Assembly: GCF_007713735.2 (NCBI RefSeq) | Contig: NZ_VMNW02000012.1 | Location: 62,001 to 126,000 of the forward strand | Length of the DNA stretch: 64,000 nt | DNA from: Amycolatopsis acidicola | GTDB lineage: Bacteria > Actinomycetota > Actinomycetes > Mycobacteriales > Pseudonocardiaceae | Reading direction: 5' to 3' | Translations under genes and position numbers: made by a program | Part shown: positions 26,057 through 34,290 of the stretch, piece after piece | Layout: the number at the start of each line of letters is the position of its first letter | Position numbering within the stretch: the stretch's first letter is position 1 | Notes under the pieces: generated by a model | Database searches by the model: none | Seen by the model: only the letters and a program-made list of their open reading frames with translations | What the model was told of the DNA's origin: nothing

Positions 26057-26111
26057 CGTGTGTCTCACACGATGGTACACACGTCGATGTGTGTCGACAC
26101 GCGTCGACACA
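26057..26111. promoter_or_regulatory. Cluster of three inverted repeats in a divergent promoter
   Basis: CGTGTG-TCT-CACACG spans 26057-26071. ACACAC-N6-GTGTGT spans 26077-26094. TGTGTCGAC-ACGC-GTCGACACA, with nine-base arms, spans 26090-26111. All sit between the divergent GntR gene and the aldolase operon. The shared TGTG/CACA half-sites suggest a repeated operator for the GntR regulator. Confidence 0.6.
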
Positions 26112-26150
26112 GCTGGTTGAGTCTCCGTCGACAGCTCGTGAGGAGGGCAG

Positions 26151-27074
26151 ATGGCGGAGACCGTGTTCCGGCGCGGAGTGATCGTGGCGGCCTTGACCCC
26201 GTTCCGTGGCCGGACCACCCGGGTCGAGGGGCCCGCGTTCGCCCGGCAGGTCGCCGCGCTCGCGCGGTGGGCGCCGGCGGCGATCGGCGTCGCGGGGGTG
26301 GAGAGCCAGGAGTTCCAGGTACTCGGCCGCGCGGCAAGACTCAAGCTCGTCGAGTCCACTGTGGACAACGCCGCCGGCGTGCCGGTGCTCGCCGGGGTGT
26401 CGCATCCGTCGCTGGCCGAGTCGATCGCGCTGGCGCGGGAGTCGGCTCAACGCGGGGCGGCCGCCGTACTGGCCGTGGCGTCGGCCAAACCGTGGGGCGC
26501 CGCGCCCACCGGCGACGAGGCCCACCGCTGGTTCGCCACCCTCGCCGACGAAAGCCCCGTCCCGGTGGTGCTCTACAACAACCCGCGCCTCGGCGTGGAC
26601 CTCTCCGTGGACACGATCGCCCGCATCGGCGCGCACCCGAACGTCGCCGCGATGAAGGAGACTTCCCGCGACGAAGCCAAACTGCTCGGCCTGCTCAGCC
26701 ACGCCGCGCCAGGCCTGGCCGTGTACACGAACATGGAGCTGCTGGCCACGACGCTGCTCCTGGGCGGGCACGGCGCGATGCTGCCGCCGTCCGGACTCCC
26801 GGTGGCTCAGCGTGTCCTGGCCGCGGCCGAAGCGGGCGACCACGCCGAAATCGCCCGCTGGGTCCCGTTCTTCGCCGACTTCCCGAGCCGCTGGTCCGGC
26901 CTCGGTTTCCTGCCCGCGGTGAAGGCCGCGACCGCGCTGATGGGCCTCGACCTCGGCCGTCCACTGTGGCCCTACGACGCCATCGACGGCGACATCCTGC
27001 ACGAACTCCGCGAGTACCTGCGCAAATGGGAACTGCTCGACGTTTTCTCCGATCCTTCAGGAGTGCTCCGATGA
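26151..27074 (+). CDS. DapA-family (dihydrodipicolinate synthase-like) aldolase
   Basis: A 307-residue Schiff-base aldolase barrel. Tyr142 in LYNNP and Lys169 in AAMKETS occupy the catalytic positions of the DHDPS/N-acetylneuraminate lyase family. The usual pyruvate-binding GTTGE loop is replaced by GVESQEFQ near residue 49, so a true lysine-biosynthesis role is unlikely. It heads a catabolic operon divergent from a GntR gene and overlaps the next gene by four bases. It probably makes or cleaves a 2-oxo acid; the substrate is unknown. Confidence 0.82.
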   Translation: MAETVFRRGVIVAALTPFRGRTTRVEGPAFARQVAALARWAPAAIGVAGVESQEFQVLGRAARLKLVESTVDNAAGVPVLAGVSHPSLAESIALARESAQRGAAAVLAVASAKPWGAAPTGDEAHRWFATLADESPVPVVLYNNPRLGVDLSVDTIARIGAHPNVAAMKETSRDEAKLLGLLSHAAPGLAVYTNMELLATTLLLGGHGAMLPPSGLPVAQRVLAAAEAGDHAEIARWVPFFADFPSRWSGLGFLPAVKAATALMGLDLGRPLWPYDAIDGDILHELREYLRKWELLDVFSDPSGVLR

Positions 27075-27721
27075 CCCTGCTCGACCTCTCGCACCCGATC
27101 TGGCCCGGGATGCCGAAGATCCCGGTACTCCCGGACGTCGAGATCGACCCCGTGACCTCGATCGCCGGCGGCGCGCCGATGAACATCAAGGCACTACGCC
27201 TCGCGCTGCACGTCGGCACCCACATCGACGCCCCCGTGCACATCGTCGAGAGCGGCCGCTCGATCGACGAACTCCCCACGGAGCGGTTCGACCGCCACGC
27301 CGTGGTGTCCACTGTGGATCGCAAACCGGGTGAGGAGATCACCGTCGACGACCTTCTCGCCGGTGGCCCGCCGCCCCAGGCCGGCGACTTCCTGTTCGTC
27401 CACACCGGCTGGGACGTGAAATTCGAGACCGCCGATTACGACGACTTTCCCAGCCTGAGCCCCGAAGCGGCGGAATGGGCCGTCGCGCAAGGCGTCAGCC
27501 TGGTCGGCTCCGACACCCTCACCCCGGACCTGCCCGTGCATCGTCGTGGCACCGGGTTCACCTTCCCTGTGCACCGGACCCTGCTCTCCCAGGACGTCCT
27601 GATCGGCGAGAACCTGCGCAACCTCGGCCCGCTCGCCGGGCGCCGCGTGCGGGTGCGCGCGTTCCCGCTCGCGGTCCGCGGCGGTGACGCCGGTCCGGCG
27701 CGGATCGTCGCCGAATACTGA
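27071..27721 (+). CDS. Cyclase family protein (kynurenine formamidase-like metal hydrolase)
   Basis: A 216-residue protein with the family motif HVGTHIDAPVH at residues 47-57, which binds the catalytic metal ions. Members include bacterial kynurenine formamidase and isatin hydrolase, which open amide or lactam bonds. Its ATG overlaps the aldolase stop. With two flavin monooxygenases downstream it could hydrolyse an oxidised ring or amide intermediate. This role is inferred from context. Confidence 0.82.
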   Translation: MTLLDLSHPIWPGMPKIPVLPDVEIDPVTSIAGGAPMNIKALRLALHVGTHIDAPVHIVESGRSIDELPTERFDRHAVVSTVDRKPGEEITVDDLLAGGPPPQAGDFLFVHTGWDVKFETADYDDFPSLSPEAAEWAVAQGVSLVGSDTLTPDLPVHRRGTGFTFPVHRTLLSQDVLIGENLRNLGPLAGRRVRVRAFPLAVRGGDAGPARIVAEY

Positions 27722-27747
27722 TCCTCACCCAGAAAGCCTTACGTGCC

Positions 27748-28914
27748 ATGGCATTCCCAGAGAACTCCCGGCGGCTCGCCCCTTCGCCGCTCGACCTCCC
27801 CGGCAGCCCGCTGAGCCAAGCGGCGGCGCAGCCGATGATGCTCGGGCTGTTCCTACCTTCGCAGACCGGCGCGTTCTCCCAGTCCACGCACCCGCGCGGG
27901 ACGCGGTGGGACTTCAGCTACAACCGGCACCTCACCGAGGTCGCCGAGTCCTACGGGTTCGAGTTCGTCTTCGGGCTCCAGCAGTGGGTGCCCAAGGGCG
28001 GGTTCGGCGGCGAAACCCACTACCGCGAGAACTTCCTGGACCCGTTCATCACCACCGTCGCGCTCTCGGCCACGACGACCCGGATCCTGACCATCTCGAC
28101 GGTGCACATCCTTTACGGCAACTGGCATCCGCTGCACCTGGCCCGGTTCGCCGCCACGGCCGACCACATCGCGGGCGGCCGGTTCGGGCTCAACATCGTC
28201 ACCGGCTACGCCGAGAACGAACCGCTGATGTTCGGCATGGACCGCACCGAGCACGACAAGCGCTACGAGATCGCCGACGAGTTCACCTCGGTCATGCAGG
28301 AGCTGTGGCTGGGCGAGGACAACCTCACCCACGACGGGCCGCACTACCGGTTGCAGGACGCCTACGTGTCGCCGCGCCCGCGCCACGGCCGCCCGATCCT
28401 GGTGTCCGCGAGCGGCTCGCAGGCCGGTTTCGACTACGCCGCCAAGCATTCCGACATCGTGTTCACCTCCAGCCCGGCCGGCCCGGAGTTCTCCCGCGCG
28501 ATCAAGGCGCTGCCGGAGCACGTCGCCCGGATCAAGGACACCGCGCGTGCGGCGGGCCGCGAGGTGAAGGTGATCATCTTCCCGATGGTGATCAGCAAAC
28601 CGACCCGCGCCGAAGCCTTCGCCTACCGAGACGCCATCGTCTCCGCCGCCGATGTCGGTTCGCTGCGGGCCTACGCGGCGCGCCACGCCGGGGGTGACGC
28701 GCAGGCGTGGCCGGAGCACATCCCCGCCGACCGGATCCTCGGCGGGCACCTGCAGCTGGTCGGTTCCCCGCACGACATCGCCGACCAGATCGCGCAACTG
28801 CACGACGCGGGACTCGACGGCGTGCAGCTCGGGTTCTACGACTACCTGCCGGAACTGCACTTCTTTGGCGAGCACATCGTGCCGCTGCTGGCCGAGGACG
28901 GGCTGCGCGCGTGA
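27748..28914 (+). CDS. LLM-class flavin-dependent monooxygenase, RutA/SfnG-like
   Basis: A 388-residue luciferase-like monooxygenase barrel. The segment AGGRFGLNIVTGYAENE near residue 147 and the following EHDKRYEIADEF match the subgroup that includes RutA and dimethylsulfone monooxygenase. Such enzymes use reduced FMN and O2. No flavin reductase gene is seen beside it. It overlaps the next monooxygenase gene by four bases, so the two are made together. Confidence 0.84.
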   Translation: MAFPENSRRLAPSPLDLPGSPLSQAAAQPMMLGLFLPSQTGAFSQSTHPRGTRWDFSYNRHLTEVAESYGFEFVFGLQQWVPKGGFGGETHYRENFLDPFITTVALSATTTRILTISTVHILYGNWHPLHLARFAATADHIAGGRFGLNIVTGYAENEPLMFGMDRTEHDKRYEIADEFTSVMQELWLGEDNLTHDGPHYRLQDAYVSPRPRHGRPILVSASGSQAGFDYAAKHSDIVFTSSPAGPEFSRAIKALPEHVARIKDTARAAGREVKVIIFPMVISKPTRAEAFAYRDAIVSAADVGSLRAYAARHAGGDAQAWPEHIPADRILGGHLQLVGSPHDIADQIAQLHDAGLDGVQLGFYDYLPELHFFGEHIVPLLAEDGLRA

Positions 28915-30188
28915 TCCTGAACGTGACCGTGATGGGCCTTGGCATGCACCTCGGCGCGTGGCGGTATCGCGAGGGAGCGGCCGCCGACTACCTGGATCCG
29001 CGCTACTACACCGAAATCGCGCGCATCGCGGAGGACGCGAAGCTGCACGCGATCTTCCTCGCCGACACGCTCGCGCTGAGCGAGGAGCACCTCCGCCGCC
29101 CGAACCTCGGCGCGCTCGACCCGGTGGTGGTGCTCGCGACGCTCGCTTCGGTGACGTCGAAAATCGGGCTGGTCGCCACAATGTCGACGACCTTCAACGA
29201 GCCCTACAACCTCGCGCGCCGCTTCGCCAGCCTCGACCACCTCTCCGGCGGGCGTGTCGGCTGGAACGTCGTCACCACCTTCGTACCCGACGTCGCGGCG
29301 AACTTCGGCAGCGCGAACCTGCCCGCGCACGACGACCGGTACCGGCGCGCGGGCGAGTTCGTCGAGGTCGTTGCGGCGTTGTGGGACAGCTGGGCCGAGG
29401 ACGCGCTGATCGGGGACAAGGAGTCGGACCGCTTCGCCGATCCGGCACTGGTGCGGCCGATCGACCACGCGGGAGCGCATTTCGCGGTGCGCGGGCCGTT
29501 GACCGTGCCGCGGTCGCCGCAGCGGCGCCCCGTGATCTTCCAGGCGGGCGCGTCCGAGGACGGCCGGAACCTCGCGGCGCGCACGGCCGACGTCGTGTTC
29601 ACGGTGCAGAACACACTCGAGGCCGCGCGGGAATTCCGCGCCGATTTGCGGGCCCGCGCGCCACGGCGCGAGGTCAAGGTGCTTCCCGGGGTGGTGCCGA
29701 TCATCGGTGCCACCCGCGAGGACGCCTTGCGGCGTAAGGAAGAACTCGACCGGCTCGCGGGGGACGAGGAGTTGCGCAAGCTGGCGCTGCGCGTCGGTGT
29801 CCCCGTCGATGCTCTCGACCCGGACCGTCCGCTGCCGCTGGAGCTGGTGCGGGCGAACACGGATTTCAACGCCTCCCACGGATTCCGCGCCGCCGCCGTC
29901 CGTCTCACCGAGGAGGAGGGCGTCACGGTGCGGGAACTGTTGTACCGCAACGGCGGCGGGCACCTGCAGATCGTCGGTACCGCGGCGGATGTCGCCGACA
30001 CCCTCGCGCACTGGTTCACCTGCGGCGCCGCCGACGGCTTCAACCTCATGATCGACGTCCTCCCCGACGGGCTAACCCGGTTTACCGAAGGGGTTCTTCC
30101 CCTGTTGCGGGCCCGCGGCCTGTTCCACGACGACTACCCCGGCGCCACCCTGCGCGCCAACCTCGGCCTGACCCAAGGAGCACGATGA
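28911..30188 (+). CDS. LLM-class flavin-dependent monooxygenase, NtaA/SnaA/DszA-like
   Basis: A 425-residue luciferase-like monooxygenase. It belongs to the nitrilotriacetate monooxygenase branch, judging by GAWRYREG at the N-terminus, LDHLSGGRVGWNVVTT near residue 105, and HFAVRGPLTVPRSPQRRPVIFQAGAS (split here only by description) around residue 190. It starts at GTG 28911, overlapping the first LLM gene. Two different LLM enzymes in tandem suggest two successive flavin-dependent oxygenations of one substrate. The substrate is unknown. Confidence 0.82.
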   Translation: MILNVTVMGLGMHLGAWRYREGAAADYLDPRYYTEIARIAEDAKLHAIFLADTLALSEEHLRRPNLGALDPVVVLATLASVTSKIGLVATMSTTFNEPYNLARRFASLDHLSGGRVGWNVVTTFVPDVAANFGSANLPAHDDRYRRAGEFVEVVAALWDSWAEDALIGDKESDRFADPALVRPIDHAGAHFAVRGPLTVPRSPQRRPVIFQAGASEDGRNLAARTADVVFTVQNTLEAAREFRADLRARAPRREVKVLPGVVPIIGATREDALRRKEELDRLAGDEELRKLALRVGVPVDALDPDRPLPLELVRANTDFNASHGFRAAAVRLTEEEGVTVRELLYRNGGGHLQIVGTAADVADTLAHWFTCGAADGFNLMIDVLPDGLTRFTEGVLPLLRARGLFHDDYPGATLRANLGLTQGAR

Positions 30189-30883
30189 CCGTCCGCCTCG
30201 ACCTTTCCGGCACCCCGGCGCGGATCACGATCGCCAACCCCGGCAACGGAAACCGCTTCACCGCCGCCATGATGGACGAGTTCGCCGAGGCATTGCGCGC
30301 GGTGGAATCCGCCGGCTCGCCCGTGCTCGTCCTCGACAGCGAAGGCGGCGACTTCACCTTCGGCCGGGACCAGCGCGAGCGCGTCCCCGGTCTGTCCAAA
30401 AGGGACAACCTGACGAAGATCCTCACCGTGAATGACCTGCTCTCCTCGGCGAGCGCGGTCACCGTCGCCGCCATCCGCGGGCACGCGTTCGGCTTCGGCA
30501 CCGGGCTCTCGCTGCACGCCGATCTGACCGTGGCCGCGGACGACGCCGTGTTCGCGTTCGACGAGATCGCGCACGGGCTCGCGCCGCTGGTCGTCGTCGC
30601 CTACCTGGCGAAGTACGTACCGGAGAAGATCGCCCGCGAGCTGGTGCTGACCGGCCGCGAGGTCAGCGCCGAGGAGGCAGGCCGGCTGGCCGTCGTGAAT
30701 CGCGTGGTCCCGCCGGAGCGGGTCGACGACGAGGTCGCGGAACTCGTTGCGGGGCTGGGCAAACGCGACCCCGGCGCGCTGCGCCTGATCAAGCAGTACC
30801 ACCGTGACCTGCGCGACGACCGCGAGACCGAGCTGGGACAACGCGCGGTCGCGAGGCTCGCGGACTGGCTCGACGCCCGCTGA
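30185..30883 (+). CDS. Enoyl-CoA hydratase/isomerase family protein (short)
   Basis: A 232-residue crotonase-fold protein, shorter than the usual 255-265. Oxyanion motifs are FTFGRDQRERVP near residue 57 and RGHAFGFGTGLSL near residue 98. The acidic FAFDEIAHGLAP segment supplies possible catalytic residues. The first motif lacks the common AGGD sequence, so the reaction is uncertain. It overlaps the second LLM monooxygenase by four bases. Confidence 0.77.
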   Translation: MTVRLDLSGTPARITIANPGNGNRFTAAMMDEFAEALRAVESAGSPVLVLDSEGGDFTFGRDQRERVPGLSKRDNLTKILTVNDLLSSASAVTVAAIRGHAFGFGTGLSLHADLTVAADDAVFAFDEIAHGLAPLVVVAYLAKYVPEKIARELVLTGREVSAEEAGRLAVVNRVVPPERVDDEVAELVAGLGKRDPGALRLIKQYHRDLRDDRETELGQRAVARLADWLDAR

Positions 30884-30894
30884 AGGAGAGAACG

Positions 30895-32214
30895 ATGACC
30901 GAAGCCAGCGTCGAATCCCGCCCGGCGCCGGGGAGATCCCGGGGCAGGGGTGTGGCTTTCGCGGCCGCCTACCTCGGCTGGGTCCTGGACGGGTACGAAA
31001 CCTACGCGCTCGTGCTGATCGGCAGCCAGCTCGTCGCCGAGCTCGTCGGACCGCACGCGTCGCCGCTGTATTTCGGGGGGCTGCTCGCGGTGCAGCTGGT
31101 CGCGTGGGCGATCGGCGGGTTGTGCGCGGGGGTGCTCACGGATTATTTCGGCCGCAAACGCGTGCTGATGTACTCGATCCTGGTGTATGCGCTGTTCACG
31201 GGCCTGAGTGCGCTGGCGTCGGAGTACTGGGTCTTCCTGCTGCTGCGCGTGGTGACCGGGCTCGGGATGGGCGCGGAATGGGGGCCGGGCAGCGCGCTGG
31301 TGTCGGAGATCTGGCCGGATCGCAGCCGTGGCAAGGGAATCGCCCTGCTGCAGTCCGGGTTCGGCGTCGGATTCCTGCTCGCGACGGGCGCGTACTGGAC
31401 GCTCTCGGCGACCGGTGCCGGGCAGTGGCGGTGGATGCTCGTGCTCGGCGCCGTGCCCGCGCTCGTCGCGTTGTTCGTGCGGCGGTCGGTGCGGGAGTCG
31501 GAGCTGTGGGAACAGACTGACGCCCGGCGCAAGGAGGTCCGTGCGCGGGTTCGGCGTGGGGGAGAGCTGGGCGCGGAAGACCGGGCGCTGAGCCGGTTCA
31601 CGGTCGCGGCGATCCTCGCGGATCCCGTGCTGCGCCGCCGTTTGCTCGGGTTGCTCGTGTTGTCCGCCGCGAGCCTGATCGGCTGGTGGGCGGTGTCGAC
31701 GTGGATCCCGAGCTTCGTCGGGCAGGCCGTGTCCGGCCAGGGCGCGGCGAAGTCGGTGACCACGTGGATCGTGCTGGGCTACAACTTCGCCGGCGTGCTC
31801 GGCTGGCTCGTCTTCGGCGCGCTCGCCGACAAGATCGGCCGCCGGTGGACGATCTGGGGTTACTTCCTGTTCTCCCTCGGCGCGGTGTGGCTGCTGTTCG
31901 CCGTGCCCTACGGGTCACTCGGCACGCTCGGGTTCTTCGTGTTCGTCAACGGGTTCTTCACCCTCGGGCAGATGGGCTGGATGGCGACCTACCCGGTCGA
32001 ACTGTTCCCCACCCATGCGCGCGGCACCGGGATCACCTTGGTGTTCAACACAACCCGCTTCATCGCCGCCGCGGGCGCGCTGCTGTCGGGGTACCTCGTC
32101 AGCGCTTTCGGTGGCATCCAGGTCGCCGCGCTCGCCATCGGCTCGGTCTACGTGCTCGGCGTCGCGGTCACGTTCCTGGTCGGCCCGGAGACGAAGGGGC
32201 AGCCACTGCGCTGA
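30895..32214 (+). CDS. MFS transporter (organic-acid/aromatic-acid type)
   Basis: A 439-residue, twelve-segment transporter with the loop-2/3 motif DYFGRKRVLM near residue 81 and a second ADKIGRRWTIW near residue 310. The pattern GWVLDGYETYA at the N-terminus resembles the AAHS/SHS groups. It ends the operon that begins at 26151 and probably imports that operon's substrate. Confidence 0.85.
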   Translation: MTEASVESRPAPGRSRGRGVAFAAAYLGWVLDGYETYALVLIGSQLVAELVGPHASPLYFGGLLAVQLVAWAIGGLCAGVLTDYFGRKRVLMYSILVYALFTGLSALASEYWVFLLLRVVTGLGMGAEWGPGSALVSEIWPDRSRGKGIALLQSGFGVGFLLATGAYWTLSATGAGQWRWMLVLGAVPALVALFVRRSVRESELWEQTDARRKEVRARVRRGGELGAEDRALSRFTVAAILADPVLRRRLLGLLVLSAASLIGWWAVSTWIPSFVGQAVSGQGAAKSVTTWIVLGYNFAGVLGWLVFGALADKIGRRWTIWGYFLFSLGAVWLLFAVPYGSLGTLGFFVFVNGFFTLGQMGWMATYPVELFPTHARGTGITLVFNTTRFIAAAGALLSGYLVSAFGGIQVAALAIGSVYVLGVAVTFLVGPETKGQPLR

Positions 32215-32229
32215 GGGTGGCCGTGGGCC

Positions 32230-32610
32230 TCGGCCTCGGCTGTGGAACGCTGTCCGGCGGGCACCAGCACGTCGCACAGGCCGGGCCGCTGGAACGGGTT
32301 TCCTTGGCCTGGCGGCCGCCGACGGTGACGTTCTGCCACGCCTTGATGTCCCAGTAGTTGATGGTCACCGCGGGACTGCCTGCGCCCTGGAACAGGTAGG
32401 TGCACCCGCGCTCGCCGGTGTCCGGGATGGCGGGAACCGGCGAGTCCCGTTGGTACTGGTCCAGGGTGCCGCTCAGCGCCTTACGCGGGTTGAGGCTCTT
32501 GGTGTCGGCGCTCCCCTTCGTGGCACTCGTCGGCGCGCTGCTCGAAGCGCTGGGCGCGGCCGTCGTGCTCGTTAGGCGGACAGAGCCGCCGCCGCGGCGA
32601 GCGTCGATTC
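32230..32610 (-). pseudogene. Remnant of a DUF3558-like lipoprotein gene
   Basis: A minus-strand frame reads TSTTAAPSASSSAPTSATKG (a Ser/Thr/Ala linker), then LNPRKALSG and RGCTYLFQGAGSPAV, and later NVTVGGRQAKE. These resemble the linker and core of DUF3558-type actinobacterial lipoproteins. The frame breaks near 32290, after which CDVLVPAGQRSTAE continues in another frame. No start codon, signal peptide or lipobox Cys is in frame upstream. It is best read as a decayed gene filling most of the 32215-32673 gap. The family call is by pattern only. Confidence 0.45.
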
Positions 32611-32643
32611 TCGCTTGCTGTTCCGTTATGATGCACGTCGTGC
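32604..32643 (+). promoter_or_regulatory. Probable amidase promoter with palindrome at the start site
   Basis: A good -10 element TATGAT (32627-32632) has only a weak TCGATT at the -35 position (32604-32609). The palindrome GCACG-T-CGTGC (32633-32643) covers the expected start point, as an operator would. The amidase ATG at 32674 follows with AAGGAGGGG upstream. Confidence 0.45.
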
Positions 32644-32673
32644 CGTAATACAGAACAGCAAGGAGGGGCGCTG

Positions 32674-34086
32674 ATGACTTCCGCGACCGACGTGGGTGAG
32701 TACGATCCGGCCACCTTTGAAGGCCTGCGCTTCCACACCGCCGTCAGCGCTTTCCGCGACGGCACCGACTCGCCACGCGACTACCTCGAACGCTGTCTCG
32801 CGACGATCGCCGAGCGCGAGCCCGTCGTGCGGGCCTGGGTCGTGCTCAACGAGCAGGCGGCCCGCGAGCAGGCCGACGCCAGCACCCGCCGCTGGCGCGA
32901 CGGCCGGCCGCTCTCGCCCATCGACGGGATGCCGATCGGGATCAAGGACCTGCTCGAAACCCGCGACATGCCGACCCAGATGGGATGCGCCGCCTTCGAC
33001 GGCAATTTCCCGAAGCGGGACAACGCGGCGGTCTGGGCGCTTCGCCAGGCGGGCGCGGTCGTGCTCGGGAAGACGGTGACCACGGAACTCGGTGGCCCGG
33101 AACCGAGCCCGACGACGAACCCGTTCAACCCCAGGCACACTCCCGGGGGTTCCTCGTCCGGCTCCGGCGCCGCGGTCGGCGCGCGGATGGTTCCCGCCGC
33201 AATCGCGACGCAGACGGGCGGTTCGCTCATGCGCCCGGCGAGCTTCAACGGGAACTGGGGCCTGAAACCCTCACAAGGAGCCATAAACCGGGGTGAACGC
33301 CAGACGGCGAGCATGACCTCGCACGGTGTTCTCGCCGCGTGCCCCGAAGACATGTGGCTGGTGGCGATCGCCATCGCGTCGCGCGCGGGCGGCGACCCGG
33401 GGTGGCCCGCGTTGGCCGGGCCCGCCATGCCGCCGGCGCCACGCCAGCCGGGAACGCTGGCCGTGCTGGAAACGGACGGCTGGGCGCGTTTGGACGACGC
33501 CGGTCGCGAAGCGTTCGAGAATGTCCTCGCGCAGCTCGAAGCGAGTGGTGTGCTTCTGGTACGCCGCAGGGAAGACGCTGTCGTGGAACGGGTCGAGCGC
33601 GCGCTCCGGGGCGCGTCCGAGCTGGGGAGCGCGATACTGGCGTGGGAACACTACTGGGCGTTCCGTGATGTCGTGGCGAACAATCCCGGCGGCGTCAGCG
33701 CGCGCGGGAAGCGGTTTTTCCTTGAGGCTGCGGAAAAACTCGGCGCGGCGGGCTACGAGGAGGCCCTCCGCGACCGCGCTGCGGTCAAGTCCGCCTACGC
33801 GCTTTTGGGGCCACGGGTGGATGCGGTCATCGCGCCGACGTCGAGTGGCTCGGCGCCGGAGTGGCTCGGGGATGTCCCGGGCGGCGAGCCCGCGAGGTGG
33901 CCGACCGGGGATCCGGCCTTCAACTTCCCGAGCTCGCTGCTGGGCGCGCCCGCCGTGAATGTCCCGTTGATGGCGGTCCGCGGGCTTCCGTTCGGTTTCC
34001 AGGTGATGGGGCAACCGGGCGAGGACGCCAAGATGGTGGCGATCGCGCGTTGGATGGGGCAGGCTTTGGCGCCGGTCGGCGCCTGA
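32674..34086 (+). CDS. Amidase (amidase-signature family)
   Basis: A 470-residue hydrolase. The catalytic triad is visible: Lys91 in GMPIGIKDLLE, the cis-Ser in GGSSSGSGAA (158-167), and the nucleophile Ser184 in QTGGSLMRPAS. The family normally has Asp before the GGS motif; here it is Thr. It would hydrolyse an amide bond of a small molecule. It faces an MHS transporter gene. A second, decayed copy of its last 25 codons lies at 34207-34290. Confidence 0.88.
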   Translation: MTSATDVGEYDPATFEGLRFHTAVSAFRDGTDSPRDYLERCLATIAEREPVVRAWVVLNEQAAREQADASTRRWRDGRPLSPIDGMPIGIKDLLETRDMPTQMGCAAFDGNFPKRDNAAVWALRQAGAVVLGKTVTTELGGPEPSPTTNPFNPRHTPGGSSSGSGAAVGARMVPAAIATQTGGSLMRPASFNGNWGLKPSQGAINRGERQTASMTSHGVLAACPEDMWLVAIAIASRAGGDPGWPALAGPAMPPAPRQPGTLAVLETDGWARLDDAGREAFENVLAQLEASGVLLVRRREDAVVERVERALRGASELGSAILAWEHYWAFRDVVANNPGGVSARGKRFFLEAAEKLGAAGYEEALRDRAAVKSAYALLGPRVDAVIAPTSSGSAPEWLGDVPGGEPARWPTGDPAFNFPSSLLGAPAVNVPLMAVRGLPFGFQVMGQPGEDAKMVAIARWMGQALAPVGA

Positions 34087-34095
34087 CCCACACGC

Positions 34096-34129
34096 ACTAC
34101 GCCCGCCAGCGACCGTTGGCGGGCGTAGT
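34096..34129 (+). terminator. Strong hairpin after the amidase gene
   Basis: A perfect 13-bp inverted repeat, ACTACGCCCGCCA and TGGCGGGCGTAGT, with an eight-base loop, is followed by TTCG. It starts ten bases after the amidase stop. It is very GC-rich with only a short T run, so it is probably a terminator of the actinobacterial type. Confidence 0.7.
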
Positions 34130-34154
34130 TTCGTGGTTCCGGGACGTGGACATG

Positions 34155-34290
34155 ATGCGTTCGCGGGTTTCCCGCATCTCGACGGCTGCGTTGAGGAGCG
34201 CGATCGCCGGATGGGGCAGCAGGGTGATGATGCCAAGGTGGCGGCGTTCGCGCGTTGGATGCGCCAAGCGTTGGCTCCGGTCAGCGCCTG
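34155..34290. pseudogene. Duplication scar: MHS-transporter 3' fragment joined to amidase 3' fragment
   Basis: Bases about 34158-34208, read on the minus strand, encode AIALL-N5-M-x-ETRER, matching the end of the transporter at 34281. Bases 34207-34290, read on the plus strand, encode MGQQGDDAKVAAFARWMRQA and end with LAPVSA-stop, matching the amidase C-terminus. The order amidase, transporter fragment, amidase fragment, transporter is what remains if the convergent pair was tandemly duplicated and the inner copies then collapsed by deletion. The intact transporter's stop codon lies inside the amidase fragment. Confidence 0.75.

Noticed and set aside
32481..32765. A 94-residue minus-strand ORF near the amidase start.
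   Set aside because: It overlaps the amidase 5' end and promoter and shows no domain; the lipoprotein remnant is in a different frame.
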